Translations under genes and position numbers: made by a program
Part shown: piece by piece, positions 53,606 through 62,479 of the stretch
How positions within the stretch are numbered: the first letter of the stretch is position 1
Layout of the letters: each line of letters starts with the position of its first letter
From: Actinomycetes bacterium
GTDB lineage: Bacteria > Actinomycetota > Actinomycetes > Mycobacteriales > Mycobacteriaceae
Assembly (NCBI GenBank): GCA_023460175.1
Contig: JAEWRC010000166.1
Location: 1 to 64,000 of the forward strand
Reading direction: 5' to 3'
DNA length: 64,000 nucleotides
The notes under the pieces: generated by a model
Database searches by the model: none
What the model was told of the DNA's origin: nothing
What the model saw: only the letters and a program-made list of their open reading frames with translations

Positions 53606-54208
53606 CTAGGGCAACAACCCGATCTGCCGATACACCGCCCGCAGATACCGCCGCATCTCCTCGACATCCGGTGGATCCGGTTGCAGCACACGGTAAGTCA
53701 CCGCACCGGCCATCATGTCGATCGCCACGTCCAAGTCCAGGTCGGCGTCGACGTTCCCCTCCGCCTGCGCCCGCTCGAGCAGCCGGGCGGCGACCTGCCG
53801 ACGCGGCAACACGTACCGCTGCCAGTACGCGGCCAGCAGCGACGGGTGGCTGACCGCCGATCCGTACACCCGGGCCACCAGCGCGCGGTACTGCGGGGCT
53901 GTGGCCGCGGCGGCCGCGCTGTCGATAGCCGCCTCCACCAGCGCGGAGGGCGATTGCGTCTCGGCCGCCTCGACCGACGCGAACTGCACCTCGTCGACGA
54001 CCAGCGTCTCGATGGCCGCGGCGATCAGCTCCTCCTTGTTCGACCAGCGCCGATAGATGCTCGGCTTGCCCACGCCGGCCTGCTTGGCGATCTGTTCCAT
54101 GCTGGCGCCCTCAACACCACGCTCGATGAACAGCTCCAGCCCGGCCCGCAGGATCGCAAGGTCGGTGGCGCGATCGCGGGGCCGACCCCGCCCGGCCGGC
54201 GCGGTCAT
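53606..54208 (-). CDS. TetR-family regulator
   Basis: A 200-residue TetR protein: helix-turn-helix in the first 55 residues (GVEGASMEQIAKQAGVGKPSIYRRWSNKEEL) and a ligand-binding C-terminal domain. ATG 54208 overlaps the monooxygenase stop as ATGA, so it is made from the same message and probably represses it through the palindrome at 55710-55727. Confidence 0.92.
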   Translation of the reverse strand: MTAPAGRGRPRDRATDLAILRAGLELFIERGVEGASMEQIAKQAGVGKPSIYRRWSNKEELIAAAIETLVVDEVQFASVEAAETQSPSALVEAAIDSAAAAATAPQYRALVARVYGSAVSHPSLLAAYWQRYVLPRRQVAARLLERAQAEGNVDADLDLDVAIDMMAGAVTYRVLQPDPPDVEEMRRYLRAVYRQIGLLP

Positions 54209-55701
54209 CGCGCCCTCCCGTCACGCAGCGCCGCGCCCAGCCACCGGCCCAAGCCCGCGATGGCGTCGCCGCGCCAGGCCAGGTGCGCATCCGGCCGCAC
54301 CAGCATGGTCTCGTCCCCGTCATAGCCCAGCGGCACCACGAACTCACCGAGCCAGCGTCGCGCCACCGCGACACCCCGGCCGCCAGGCGGCTCGAGCAGC
54401 GCCCAGCGGCCGCCGAGCTCGCTGTGCAGCCGGGTCGGGGCGCCGTCTCGCGTGCACGCCAGATCGGCAATGCGATCGCCGGGGCGAGGCTTACGCCCCC
54501 GTCCGCCGAGCGGGCCCTTGCGGTAGCTCACCCACAGCTGCGACGCCGAGTACGTCGCCCAGCGCTGCACCGGCGCCAACCCAAAGATGCGGATCGCCAC
54601 CTGATCCCGCAGGAACCGGCCGACCGGATTGCTGGCGACGTTGATGCGGGTCAGCGCGCTGGTGCCGCGCAGCACCTCGGTGGCCAGCGGCCGACGCTCG
54701 GCCTCATAAGTGTCAACCAACCCGTCCCCCGCCTGGCCCCGCACCACCAGTGCGAGCTTGAACGCCAGGTTCTCCGCATCCCCCACCCCGGTGAGCATGC
54801 CCTGCCCGCCGAACGGCGCGTGCGCGTGGGCCGCGTCGCCGGCGATGAGCACCCGCCCGCGCCGATACGACGACGCCAGCCGACGGTGCACCGTGAACAG
54901 CGACAACCATTCGGGCTCTCCGACACCCACCCGCCGGCCGGTGCGCTGCGGCAAGATCGCGGTGATCCGGCCGAGAATCTCACTGTCGCTGGGCTTTTGA
55001 TCGCCGCGAGGATCGTAGGCGAAAATCCGCCACAGGTCGTCGCGGCCGGACTCGTCGGGCATCGGCATGGCCCCGACCAGACCGTCGGGATGCACCCAGC
55101 CGGTGGTGCCGCTGCGGTCCAGGCCCCAGTCCAGATGCACGTCGGCCAGCAGGAAGCGTTCGGAGAGTTTGACGCCGGGAAAGTCGATGCCCACGAGCTT
55201 GCGCGTAGTGCTCGAGGTCCCGTCGCAGCCGACCAGCCAGCGTGCGCGCAGCTTCCGACCGTCCTCCAGTTCGGCCACCACGGCATCGGATTCCTGACGC
55301 AGATCGACCAACCCGTTGCCCCACTGCGGTTCTCCACCGAGATCGGCGAACCTGTCCCGTAGCGCCCCCTCCACCTTCGCCTGCGACACCACCATCGGCG
55401 GCGCGGCCGTGCCCATCCCCGGATCCCCGAACTTCAGCTTCATCATCGGCCGATCGCCGACGTAGGTGGTGATGCGCATGGCGCGCAGCGACTGCTCGGG
55501 CAGGGCACCCAGCGCCCCGAGCCTCGCCAGCACCTCCGAACCGCGCGCGTGCATGAAGTTGGCCCGCGACGTGGTCGCCGGTGCGGCCGCCCGGTCGATC
55601 ACCTGCACCGACAGCCCCTGCAACCGAAGCCCGCAGGCCAGCGTGAGCCCGGTGGGGCCGGCCCCCACCACGATGACGTCCGCATCCACAGCATCAGACA
55701 T
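54205..55701 (-). CDS. FAD-dependent aromatic monooxygenase
   Basis: A 498-residue PheA/TetX-type flavoprotein hydroxylase. Rossmann motif VIVVGAGPTGLTLA (about residues 9-22), the DG motif in VGCDGTSST and the second FAD motif GRVLIAGDAAHAHAPFGGQGM. Such enzymes hydroxylate phenols, polyketides or antibiotics such as rifampicin. Substrate not clear. ATG 55701, or 55707 two codons upstream. Cotranscribed with the TetR gene. Confidence 0.9.
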   Translation of the reverse strand: MSDAVDADVIVVGAGPTGLTLACGLRLQGLSVQVIDRAAAPATTSRANFMHARGSEVLARLGALGALPEQSLRAMRITTYVGDRPMMKLKFGDPGMGTAAPPMVVSQAKVEGALRDRFADLGGEPQWGNGLVDLRQESDAVVAELEDGRKLRARWLVGCDGTSSTTRKLVGIDFPGVKLSERFLLADVHLDWGLDRSGTTGWVHPDGLVGAMPMPDESGRDDLWRIFAYDPRGDQKPSDSEILGRITAILPQRTGRRVGVGEPEWLSLFTVHRRLASSYRRGRVLIAGDAAHAHAPFGGQGMLTGVGDAENLAFKLALVVRGQAGDGLVDTYEAERRPLATEVLRGTSALTRINVASNPVGRFLRDQVAIRIFGLAPVQRWATYSASQLWVSYRKGPLGGRGRKPRPGDRIADLACTRDGAPTRLHSELGGRWALLEPPGGRGVAVARRWLGEFVVPLGYDGDETMLVRPDAHLAWRGDAIAGLGRWLGAALRDGRAR

Positions 55702-55709
55702 GCCCATAT

Positions 55710-55727
55710 CGTAACGGCCCCGTTCCG
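55710..55727. promoter_or_regulatory. TetR-type operator at monooxygenase start
   Basis: CGTAACGG-CC-CCGTTCCG, an 8-bp inverted repeat with one mismatch, ends 3-9 nt before the candidate start codons. A bound TetR dimer would block transcription or translation of the monooxygenase-tetR unit. Confidence 0.6.
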
Positions 55728-55819
55728 TAATCAAAAGAGCAAGCCAGCGCAAACATGCCCCTCCGCCCCTCCTACGCTGCGAGAATTGCGACGCACACTC
55801 GACGCGATGGGGGGCGGCG

Positions 55820-56560
55820 GTGACCGAGGCGCGCGGCACCACATCGAGCCGGGCGGTGCTCGGCGTGGTGTTTCTGCTGGTGCTCGGCTTCTCCTACAGC
55901 GAGGAGATCGTCAGCGGGGTCTTCGAACTCATCGGCCAGGCGGACAACGAGGAATGGCGCATCGCGCTGATCGTTGTCGACCTGGCGATCCTGGCCGGCG
56001 TGGCCGCCTTGAAGCGATCCATCGGCCGGGCCGACGGCAGTCCCCCGCGGCTGTGGCGCGCATGGTGGCTGGGCTTCGTGATCGTGATGGGCGCCGACCT
56101 CGTCCTGTTGGGTCTCACCGACAGCCCGCCGGTGTGGGTCGACGTGCTGTCCTCCACCCTGTTCGCGGCAGCGCTGACGGTCCTCATGACGACGTCGCTG
56201 AACGCCGATCCGTTGACGTTGTTCAGTTCGTCCCGGCGGGCACGGATGCCCGTCGACTGGCGGCGGGTGCGGGCGATCGTGCCGCTGACGCTCGGCGTCG
56301 AGTTCAACTATTTCCGCCGCACCCTCGAGGATCCCGCGCAGCGCGCCGCGACCGCCGCGACGGTGACGCTGCTGTCCTTGGCCCTGGTGTTCGCGTTGTC
56401 GACGCTGCCCTGGGTCGGCCAGGGATGCGACGAGATCCTGGCCGCCTGGCACGAATACCTGGCGTTCATCGTCACCGTGCAAGGCGTCTTCACCGGCTTG
56501 GCGACGCTGGTGTGGGTGCTGGTGGCCAGCACCCCCGACCGAGCCGACACCGCGCCCTGA
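55820..56560 (+). CDS. integral membrane protein of unknown function
   Basis: A 246-residue protein with about six hydrophobic helices (residues 11-30, 49-64, 81-101, 108-128, 183-203, 218-240) and a cytoplasmic basic loop (RRARMPVDWRRVRA). GTG 55820 is preceded by a G-rich site. No family recognised. Divergent from the monooxygenase and convergent with the YdcF gene. Confidence 0.7.
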   Translation: MTEARGTTSSRAVLGVVFLLVLGFSYSEEIVSGVFELIGQADNEEWRIALIVVDLAILAGVAALKRSIGRADGSPPRLWRAWWLGFVIVMGADLVLLGLTDSPPVWVDVLSSTLFAAALTVLMTTSLNADPLTLFSSSRRARMPVDWRRVRAIVPLTLGVEFNYFRRTLEDPAQRAATAATVTLLSLALVFALSTLPWVGQGCDEILAAWHEYLAFIVTVQGVFTGLATLVWVLVASTPDRADTAP

Positions 56561-57091
56561 TCAACAGCCGCGTTGCACGAACGCCTTCACGAATCCCGCC
56601 CCCTGGTAGGCGTACATCCACGCCCAATACGGCACCGAGAGGTCGACGGGCACGCCCACCATCACCACCTCGCCGTCGAAGCAGCGCTCCATGAGGTAGC
56701 GCGCCCGGGATACGTGCGGGGTGTAGGTCACCACCATGACGGTCTGCCAACCCCGTTCGGCGGCCAGCCGACCCAGCTCGCGGGCCTCCCCCCGCGTCGT
56801 CGGCGGATCCGGCTGGAAACACTCGACGGTGAAGTCGGACCCAGCCTCGGCGCAGTACTGGTCGACCTGGCCGCCCGGGTTGGACAGCACCAGGTGCGGC
56901 GCCCAGCCGCGGTGCGCCAGTTCCAACCCGTACAAGTACCTCGCCTCGGGCGCGTCCCCACCGACCACCAGGATCGCGTCGGCCGCCCGCGGGGTGTCGA
57001 CGCGCGGCTGCACGAACACCGGGAAGCCCGCGACCACCACGACCACGGACAGCAGCACCACCGCCAACAGCGTTGCCGCCCAACGCTTCAT
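56561..57091 (-). CDS. YdcF/DUF218 family protein
   Basis: A 176-residue protein with a single N-terminal anchor helix (residues 6-28) and a DUF218 domain (ADAILVVGGDAPEARYLYGLELAHRG, VVTYTPHVSRARYL). DUF218 proteins such as YdcF and SanA act at the envelope; one reported activity is binding of SAM. ATG 57091 shares a base with the ppx2 stop (TGATG), so the two are coupled. Confidence 0.85.
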   Translation of the reverse strand: MKRWAATLLAVVLLSVVVVVAGFPVFVQPRVDTPRAADAILVVGGDAPEARYLYGLELAHRGWAPHLVLSNPGGQVDQYCAEAGSDFTVECFQPDPPTTRGEARELGRLAAERGWQTVMVVTYTPHVSRARYLMERCFDGEVVMVGVPVDLSVPYWAWMYAYQGAGFVKAFVQRGC

Positions 57092-58050
57092 CACACGATC
57101 GACCCGATGATCCCGTCGAGGATGTCGTGTTCGCTGACCGTCAGACTGGTGATGCCGGCGCGCTCGCCGAGTTCACGAGCCAACTCCTGCACCACGATCG
57201 CGCCGCCGCCGATGACGTCGACGCGGCCCTCGTGCATGGGCCCCAACGCCGCGCGCTGCTTGCGCGTCATGCCGATCAACTCGTCGCACACCGGCAACAG
57301 GTCACCGAAACTCACCTGCGACAGGTGGATCGCCTCGGAGTCGTAGGTCGTCAGCCGGCGCGCCAACGCCGCGATGGTGGTGAAGGTGCCCGCCACCCCC
57401 ACCCAGGTGCGCGCATTATCGACCGGCACCGCCGCCAACGCCTCGTCCAGCCGCTCGCGGATCACCGCGCGCGCCTCGGCCACCTCGTCGGGGGTGGGCG
57501 GATCGGAGTGCAGGCAGCGTTCGGTGATCCGCACGCAGCCGATGTCGGCGGAGAACGACGCGTCGACGTGCCGCTCGCCGCGCACCACCTCCGTCGAACC
57601 GCCACCGAGGTCCACCACCACGAAAGGTGCTGCAGCAGCGTCTAGTTCGTCGACCGCTCCGAGGAAGGACAGCTCGGCCTCCTCGGTGCCGGAGATCACC
57701 TCGGCGACCGTCCCGGCCACGACGGCACCCAGCACCTCGGCGGTCATGGCGAAGAAGTCCTCGCGGTTGGCCGCGTCCCGGGTCGCCGAGGTCGCCACCA
57801 TCCGCACCCGCGACACGTCGTGGCTGCGCATCAGCGCCGCGTAATCCGCCAGGGCCGCGCGGGTCCGGGCGATCGCCTCGGGATCGAACTGTCCCGTCGC
57901 GTCGACGCCCTGACCCAACCGCACGATCCGCATCTCGCGATGCACGTCGATGACGGCGCCGTCACGCACCTCGGAGATCAACAACCGGATGGAATTGGTC
58001 CCGCAGTCGACCGCCGCCAGGCGCGGGTTACTCGCCACTTCGCTCCTCAT
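57091..58050 (-). CDS. ppx2: exopolyphosphatase/guanosine pentaphosphate phosphatase Ppx2
   Basis: A 319-residue sugar-kinase/actin-fold phosphatase of polyphosphate or (p)ppGpp. Shows the AAVDCGTNSIRLLI first phosphate loop, EVISGTEEAELSF and VVDLGGGSTEV second loop. Shorter than E. coli Ppx, as in mycobacterial Ppx2 (Rv1026). Partly overlaps the DUF501 gene (58028-58050). Confidence 0.92.
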   Translation of the reverse strand: MRSEVASNPRLAAVDCGTNSIRLLISEVRDGAVIDVHREMRIVRLGQGVDATGQFDPEAIARTRAALADYAALMRSHDVSRVRMVATSATRDAANREDFFAMTAEVLGAVVAGTVAEVISGTEEAELSFLGAVDELDAAAAPFVVVDLGGGSTEVVRGERHVDASFSADIGCVRITERCLHSDPPTPDEVAEARAVIRERLDEALAAVPVDNARTWVGVAGTFTTIAALARRLTTYDSEAIHLSQVSFGDLLPVCDELIGMTRKQRAALGPMHEGRVDVIGGGAIVVQELARELGERAGITSLTVSEHDILDGIIGSIV

Positions 58051-58546
58051 CGCCGTCGCTCCACAGTGCTTTGTCCAAAATCCCTGCCATGCCGGGCTCT
58101 TCGGCCAGGATGGCCAACGCCTCGTCGCCGAACGGGTTGACCCCGGGCCCCTTGGCCAACGAGTGCGCGATCACCACGTGCAGGCACTTGACCCGGTCCG
58201 GCATGCCGCCGCCGGTGAACGTCGTGCCCAGCGACTCGATGGCATCCCGCTCGGCCAGAAAGCTCTCGTGCGCCCGCAGGTAGGCCGCGGCCAACTCGGC
58301 GTCGGTGGCCAGTCGCTCGGTCATGTCCCGCATCAACCCGGACGACTCCAGCCGGCTCGCCGCCGCCGTCAACGCCGGATGCGTCAGGTAGTACAACGTC
58401 GGAAACGGGGTTCCGTCAGGCAATTTCGGCGCGGTCTTCACGACGGCGGGTTCACCGTTGGGGCAGCGATAGGCGATCTCGAGCACGCCGCGGGGTTCCC
58501 GTCCGAGCTGGCGCGCCACCGCCGCCAGGTCCGCGGGGTCAACCAC
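58028..58546 (-). CDS. DUF501 protein (Rv1025-like)
   Basis: A 172-residue protein with the DUF501 pattern (RQLGREPRGVLEIAYRCPNGEPAV, PFPTLYYLTHP and HVVIAHSLAKGPGVNPFGDE). GTG 58546 overlaps ftsB by 8 nt. Found beside ftsB and ppx2 in most actinobacteria; function unknown. Confidence 0.88.
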   Translation of the reverse strand: MVDPADLAAVARQLGREPRGVLEIAYRCPNGEPAVVKTAPKLPDGTPFPTLYYLTHPALTAAASRLESSGLMRDMTERLATDAELAAAYLRAHESFLAERDAIESLGTTFTGGGMPDRVKCLHVVIAHSLAKGPGVNPFGDEALAILAEEPGMAGILDKALWSDGDEERSGE

Positions 58547-59246
58547 CTGGCTGCCCCGGCTCGGGCGGCAGGGCCGGCTCGGGCGGCGGCGGCACCTGAC
58601 CGGGTTCGACCGGCGGTGCCGGCGGCGGCGGGGGCGCACCGTGCGGCTCGTCGGCGATGGTCTTCCACAGCGACGTGTACCAGGGGTCGTTGTTGACCAA
58701 CGCGGTCGGCGCGTCCTCGACGTCCTCGGCGGCCACCGCTCCCGGCGGCAGTTGCACCTGGTACGGGATTTCACCGGGCATCACGAAACCCAGCCGTTCG
58801 CGGGCTTGGGCGGCGATGAACGCCGGGTCGGCGAGTTTGACTTTCTGCTCCTCGAGTTCGGCGATCTCGGCGCGCAACGCGGCCTCGCTGGCGGTCAGCT
58901 GCCGCATCTCGGTGCGCTGCGCGAAGTAGGTGCGCACCGGGCCCGCGATGGTCAGCGTCAGCACGCACACCACCACGGCCAGCACGGCGGCCCGGCGGGC
59001 GGTGAAACCCATCCGCTGTTCGGACTGCAGTTCGGCCGCCTCGGCGATCGACTGCCGAACCGGCTCGATGACTTCAGGTTTCGCCTTCTCCGCGGTGGGT
59101 TTGGCGGTCTCCTTGCGCGCCGAGCCCGCGGCCGGCTTGGTGACCGGTTTGCGCGCGCCACGGCCCGGGGCCCCGCTGCGACCGGCCGCCGCCGGCCGTG
59201 AGGTCGGTGACCGTCGTTTGGGGTCGGGCCGCTTCGCGTCGGACAT
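58539..59246 (-). CDS. ftsB: FtsB/DivIC-like septum protein
   Basis: A 235-residue division protein: long basic, disordered cytoplasmic tail (residues 1-80), one transmembrane helix (about 85-105), a coiled coil (about 107-140; EMRQLTASEAALRAEIAELEEQ) and a proline-rich C-terminus. Matches Rv1024. ATG 59246 is used; the TTG before it is poorer. Lies 19 nt after eno. Confidence 0.9.
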   Translation of the reverse strand: MSDAKRPDPKRRSPTSRPAAAGRSGAPGRGARKPVTKPAAGSARKETAKPTAEKAKPEVIEPVRQSIAEAAELQSEQRMGFTARRAAVLAVVVCVLTLTIAGPVRTYFAQRTEMRQLTASEAALRAEIAELEEQKVKLADPAFIAAQARERLGFVMPGEIPYQVQLPPGAVAAEDVEDAPTALVNNDPWYTSLWKTIADEPHGAPPPPPAPPVEPGQVPPPPEPALPPEPGQPGG

Positions 59247-59265
59247 CAATAGGCCAGGCTACCGG

Positions 59266-60549
59266 CTATTTCGCCTCGTACCTCGGGAAAGCCAGGTCAC
59301 CGGCGTAGCGCGCGGCGTCGCCCAACGTCTCCTCGATGCGCAGCAGCTGGTTGTACTTGGCCACCCGCTCGCTGCGTGCCGGCGCACCGGTCTTGATCTG
59401 ACCGCTGCCCACCGCGACGGCCAGATCGGCGATCGTGGTGTCCTCGGTCTCGCCGGAGCGATGGCTCATCATCGAGCGGTAGCCGCTGTTGTGCGCCAGC
59501 GCCACCGCATCCAGGGTCTCGGTGAGCGTGCCGATCTGGTTCACCTTCACCAGCAGCGCGTTGGCCGCGCCGCGCTCGATGCCCTCCTCGAGGCGCTCCG
59601 GGTTGGTGACGAACAGGTCGTCGCCCACGAGCTGGACGCGGTCGCCGATCGCGTTGGTCAGCGCCACCCAGCCGTCCCAGTCGTCCTCGGAGAGCGGATC
59701 CTCGATGGACACCAGCGGGTAGGCGTCGATCAGCTCGGCGTAGAACTGCGACATCTGCTCGGCGGTGCGGGTCTCCTTCTCGAACGCGTAGCCAGTGCCC
59801 TCGGTGTAGAACTCGGTGGCCGCCACGTCCAGGGCCAGCGCCACGTCGGTGCCCAGCTTGAAGCCGGTGGCCTCGATGGCCGTCACGATCAGGTCGAGCG
59901 CCGCGCGGGTGCTCGCGACGTCCGGGGCGAAGCCGCCCTCGTCGCCCAGGCCGGTGGCCAGGCCCTGCTTCTTGAGCACAGCCTTGAGCGAGTGGTAGAC
60001 CTCGGTGCCCCAGCGCAGCGACTCCTTGAACGTGGGCGCGCCGATCGGGGCGACCATGAACTCCTGGACGTCGACGCCGGTGTCGGCGTGCGCGCCGCCG
60101 TTGAGGATGTTCATCATCGGCACCGGCAGGATGTGCGCGTTCGGGCCGCCCAGGTAGCGGAACAGCGGCAGCGCGGCGCTGTCGGCGGCGGCCTTGGCGA
60201 TGGCCAGCGAGGCGCCGAGGATCGCGTTGGCGCCCAGCCGGGACTTGTCCGGGGTGCCGTCGAGGTCCAGCAGGGCCTGGTCGACGATGCGCTGCTCGTC
60301 GGCGGAGATGCCGATGACCGCGGGCGCGATCTCGTCGAGGACGGCCTCCACGGCCTTCTCGACGCCCTTGCCGCCGTACCGGTCGCCGCCGTCGCGCAGC
60401 TCCACGGCCTCGTGCTCGCCGGTGGACGCGCCGGACGGCACCGCCGCGCGGGCGTAGGTTCCGTCGGTGAGCGCGACCTCGACCTCGACGGTCGGGTTAC
60501 CGCGCGAGTCGAGGATCTCCCGGGCCGCTACCTGCTCGATGATGGGCAC
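59266..60549 (-). CDS. eno: enolase
   Basis: Interconverts 2-phosphoglycerate and phosphoenolpyruvate. Of 427 residues; has the family N-terminus SRGNPTVEVEV, Glu/Lys active-site blocks GDEGGFAP and the late MSHRSGETEDT metal/phosphate loop. Precedes ftsB, as Rv1023-Rv1024. Upstream 105 nt contain the promoter region. Confidence 0.98.
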   Translation of the reverse strand: MPIIEQVAAREILDSRGNPTVEVEVALTDGTYARAAVPSGASTGEHEAVELRDGGDRYGGKGVEKAVEAVLDEIAPAVIGISADEQRIVDQALLDLDGTPDKSRLGANAILGASLAIAKAAADSAALPLFRYLGGPNAHILPVPMMNILNGGAHADTGVDVQEFMVAPIGAPTFKESLRWGTEVYHSLKAVLKKQGLATGLGDEGGFAPDVASTRAALDLIVTAIEATGFKLGTDVALALDVAATEFYTEGTGYAFEKETRTAEQMSQFYAELIDAYPLVSIEDPLSEDDWDGWVALTNAIGDRVQLVGDDLFVTNPERLEEGIERGAANALLVKVNQIGTLTETLDAVALAHNSGYRSMMSHRSGETEDTTIADLAVAVGSGQIKTGAPARSERVAKYNQLLRIEETLGDAARYAGDLAFPRYEAK

Positions 60550-60654
60550 TGAAGTCTCCTTTGCGTGTGGGGCTCGAAGGCCAGGCCCTCAAAGGCCAGC
60601 GCTAAGCCTAAAGCGTGCCGGTTACGCCCGCTGCCGTGGCTCGATGATCGCGCG

Positions 60655-61383
60655 CTACAACGAGTAGCCGTTGGCGTAGGCGGTGGCCCAGTCCCGCACC
60701 ATCCGGGCGTAGGAATCGGAGTGGTTGTAGGCGCGCAGCGCGGCCATCCAGCCCTTGGGTTCGGACAGGTCCTTGCCGCGCCAGCACAGATAGCCCGCCG
60801 CCGACAGGGCCGCGTCGTCGATGTTGTCCGGGTCCACCTCGCCGTCGTTGTTGGCGTCGACGCCGTAGAGCTTCCAAGTCTCGGGGATGAACTGCATGGG
60901 GCCCATGGCCCGGTCCAGGTCGGCGTCGCCGTCGAACACGCCGCCGTCGGTGTCGGGGATGTGCATATTGCCGGCGGTCCCGTCGAGTTGCACGCCGCGG
61001 ATCGGCGGGGTGACGTCGCCGTTGGGCGCGACCGTGGCGCCGCGGTAGGTGCCGTGGTGGCTCTCCACCTGGCCGATGCCCGCCAGCGTGGTCCAGGCCA
61101 GCTTGCATTTGGGGTTGACCACCTCGGCCACCCGGGCGGCATACGCGTACGCCTCGAGCGCGGTGACCGGCATCTTCATCCCGGGCGCCCGCTCGGCGGC
61201 CCATTCGTGCAGCTGATCGGCGGGCCTGCCGTCGGCCTCGATGTCGACGGCCGGAACCGGGTCACCGGGCGGCGGCGGGACGCCGTCGGGAATGGGGTTG
61301 CCCAGCCGCCACGAACAACTCGAAGCCATCAGCACCGCTGCCACGCCCAGCACCGCGGCAGCCTGCAGCCAACGCTTCGACAC
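60655..61383 (-). CDS. lpqU: lipoprotein LpqU, MltB-like lytic transglycosylase
   Basis: A 242-residue lipoprotein with lipobox MASSC (Cys23) and an SLT_2/MltB domain: GIGQVESHHG with the catalytic glutamate, AMGPMQFIPETWKLYG and DPDNIDDAALSAAGYLC blocks are intact. Acts on peptidoglycan in the envelope. Corresponds to Rv1022. Divergent from the efe operon. Confidence 0.92.
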   Translation of the reverse strand: MSKRWLQAAAVLGVAAVLMASSCSWRLGNPIPDGVPPPPGDPVPAVDIEADGRPADQLHEWAAERAPGMKMPVTALEAYAYAARVAEVVNPKCKLAWTTLAGIGQVESHHGTYRGATVAPNGDVTPPIRGVQLDGTAGNMHIPDTDGGVFDGDADLDRAMGPMQFIPETWKLYGVDANNDGEVDPDNIDDAALSAAGYLCWRGKDLSEPKGWMAALRAYNHSDSYARMVRDWATAYANGYSL

Positions 61384-61486
61384 AGGCCTCCCTCACCCTT
61401 TCGGTCCGAGCCATCGTCCCATGCCGACCACGTGCATCGACGCTGCGGGAGCGCGGTTCGAAGATATTCCGCGCACCAAAGCCCGC

Positions 61487-61508
61487 TGCTAAGGTGAGCC
61501 ATACCTGA
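61487..61508 (+). promoter_or_regulatory. extended -10 and IdeR-type iron box of efeUOB
   Basis: TAAGGTGAGCCATACCTGA (61490-61508) matches the IdeR consensus at 14 of 19 positions, and TGCTAAGGT (61487-61495) is an extended -10, so the box covers the promoter core. It lies 51-70 nt upstream of efeU. Iron repression of this uptake operon is expected. Confidence 0.65.
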
Positions 61509-61510
61509 TA

Positions 61511-61527
61511 CTGGCAATTATTGCCAG
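61511..61527. promoter_or_regulatory. 17-bp perfect palindrome in the efeU leader
   Basis: CTGGCAATTATTGCCAG: 8-bp arms with a single T at the centre, 31 nt before the efeU ATG and just after the iron box. Not an IdeR pattern. Candidate site for a second regulator such as an acid, redox or metal sensor, or a small RNA hairpin. Confidence 0.55.
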
Positions 61528-61558
61528 CGCCCGCGCGGCGTCGTAGCGAGGACACCAG

Positions 61559-62479
61559 ATGATTTCCGACGGCGAGGCTTCGGCCGCGCTGCTTGCTGCG
61601 GGTCCCAGTGTGCCATCGCAGGTGTTCGGGAGCGGTTTGATCGGCCTGCGCGAGGGCCTGGAAGCCGCCATCATCGTCATGGTCCTGGTGGCGTTCCTGG
61701 TGAAGTCCGGCCGCCGCGACGCCCTCAAATGGGTGTGGTTGGGAGTCGGGGCAGCAATCGCCATGACGGTGGCGGTCTTCGTGGGGATCCAGTTCGGCGA
61801 GAACACCATCACCGGCCTGGCCGCCGAGGCCATCGCCGGTGTCGCCTCGCTGATCGCCGTCGTCATCGTCACCACCATGGTGCTGTGGATGAAGCGGGCC
61901 GCCGCGGGCCTGTCCGGGCAGTTGCGCGCCGAGATGGCCGAGGCCCTGGAGACCGGCGCCCTGGCCGTCACCGCCCTGGCCTTCCTGGCCGTCGGCCGCG
62001 AGGGCGTGGAGACCGCGCTGTTCATGGTCGGCTACGCCGAGGCCGAAACCCTGTGGCCACTAACGGGTCTGATCATCGGCGTGCTGGTCGCCGCGGCCAT
62101 CGCCTACGGGATGTACAAGGGCGCGGTCCGCCTGGACCTCGCGAAGTTCTTCACCTACACCGGTGTGTTCCTGGTCTTCGTGGCCGCCGGCGTGCTGTCC
62201 TACGGCATCGGCGCCCTGCAGACCGTCGGGTGGCTGCCCGGCCTGGCGAACAGGGCTTTCGACATCACGTCCTGGTTCAACTGGTCGTCCTGGTACGGCG
62301 AGGTCATCCAGGGCGTCTTCAACATCACCCCGACTCCGACCGTGCTGCAGCTGATCTGCTGGCTGGCCTACGTCGCGGTGGTGCTGGCGCTGTTCCTGCG
62401 CCCCACCGCGCGGCACCCCGAACCTGATCCGAATTCGGACCCGGAATCCCTAACCGACGCTGAGAGGTCAACCACGTGA
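61559..62479 (+). CDS. efeU: ferrous/ferric iron permease EfeU (FTR1 family)
   Basis: A 306-residue protein with seven or so helices and the two REGxE iron motifs (GLREGLEAA at about residue 30 and GREGVETAL at about residue 146). Moves iron across the membrane with EfeO and EfeB. GTGA overlap with efeO (stop 62479). First gene of efeUOB. Confidence 0.95.
   Translation: MISDGEASAALLAAGPSVPSQVFGSGLIGLREGLEAAIIVMVLVAFLVKSGRRDALKWVWLGVGAAIAMTVAVFVGIQFGENTITGLAAEAIAGVASLIAVVIVTTMVLWMKRAAAGLSGQLRAEMAEALETGALAVTALAFLAVGREGVETALFMVGYAEAETLWPLTGLIIGVLVAAAIAYGMYKGAVRLDLAKFFTYTGVFLVFVAAGVLSYGIGALQTVGWLPGLANRAFDITSWFNWSSWYGEVIQGVFNITPTPTVLQLICWLAYVAVVLALFLRPTARHPEPDPNSDPESLTDAERSTT

Noticed and set aside
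58930..60552. 540-codon plus-strand frame over eno and ftsB
   Set aside because: Enolase on the minus strand is beyond doubt; this is its antisense shadow.
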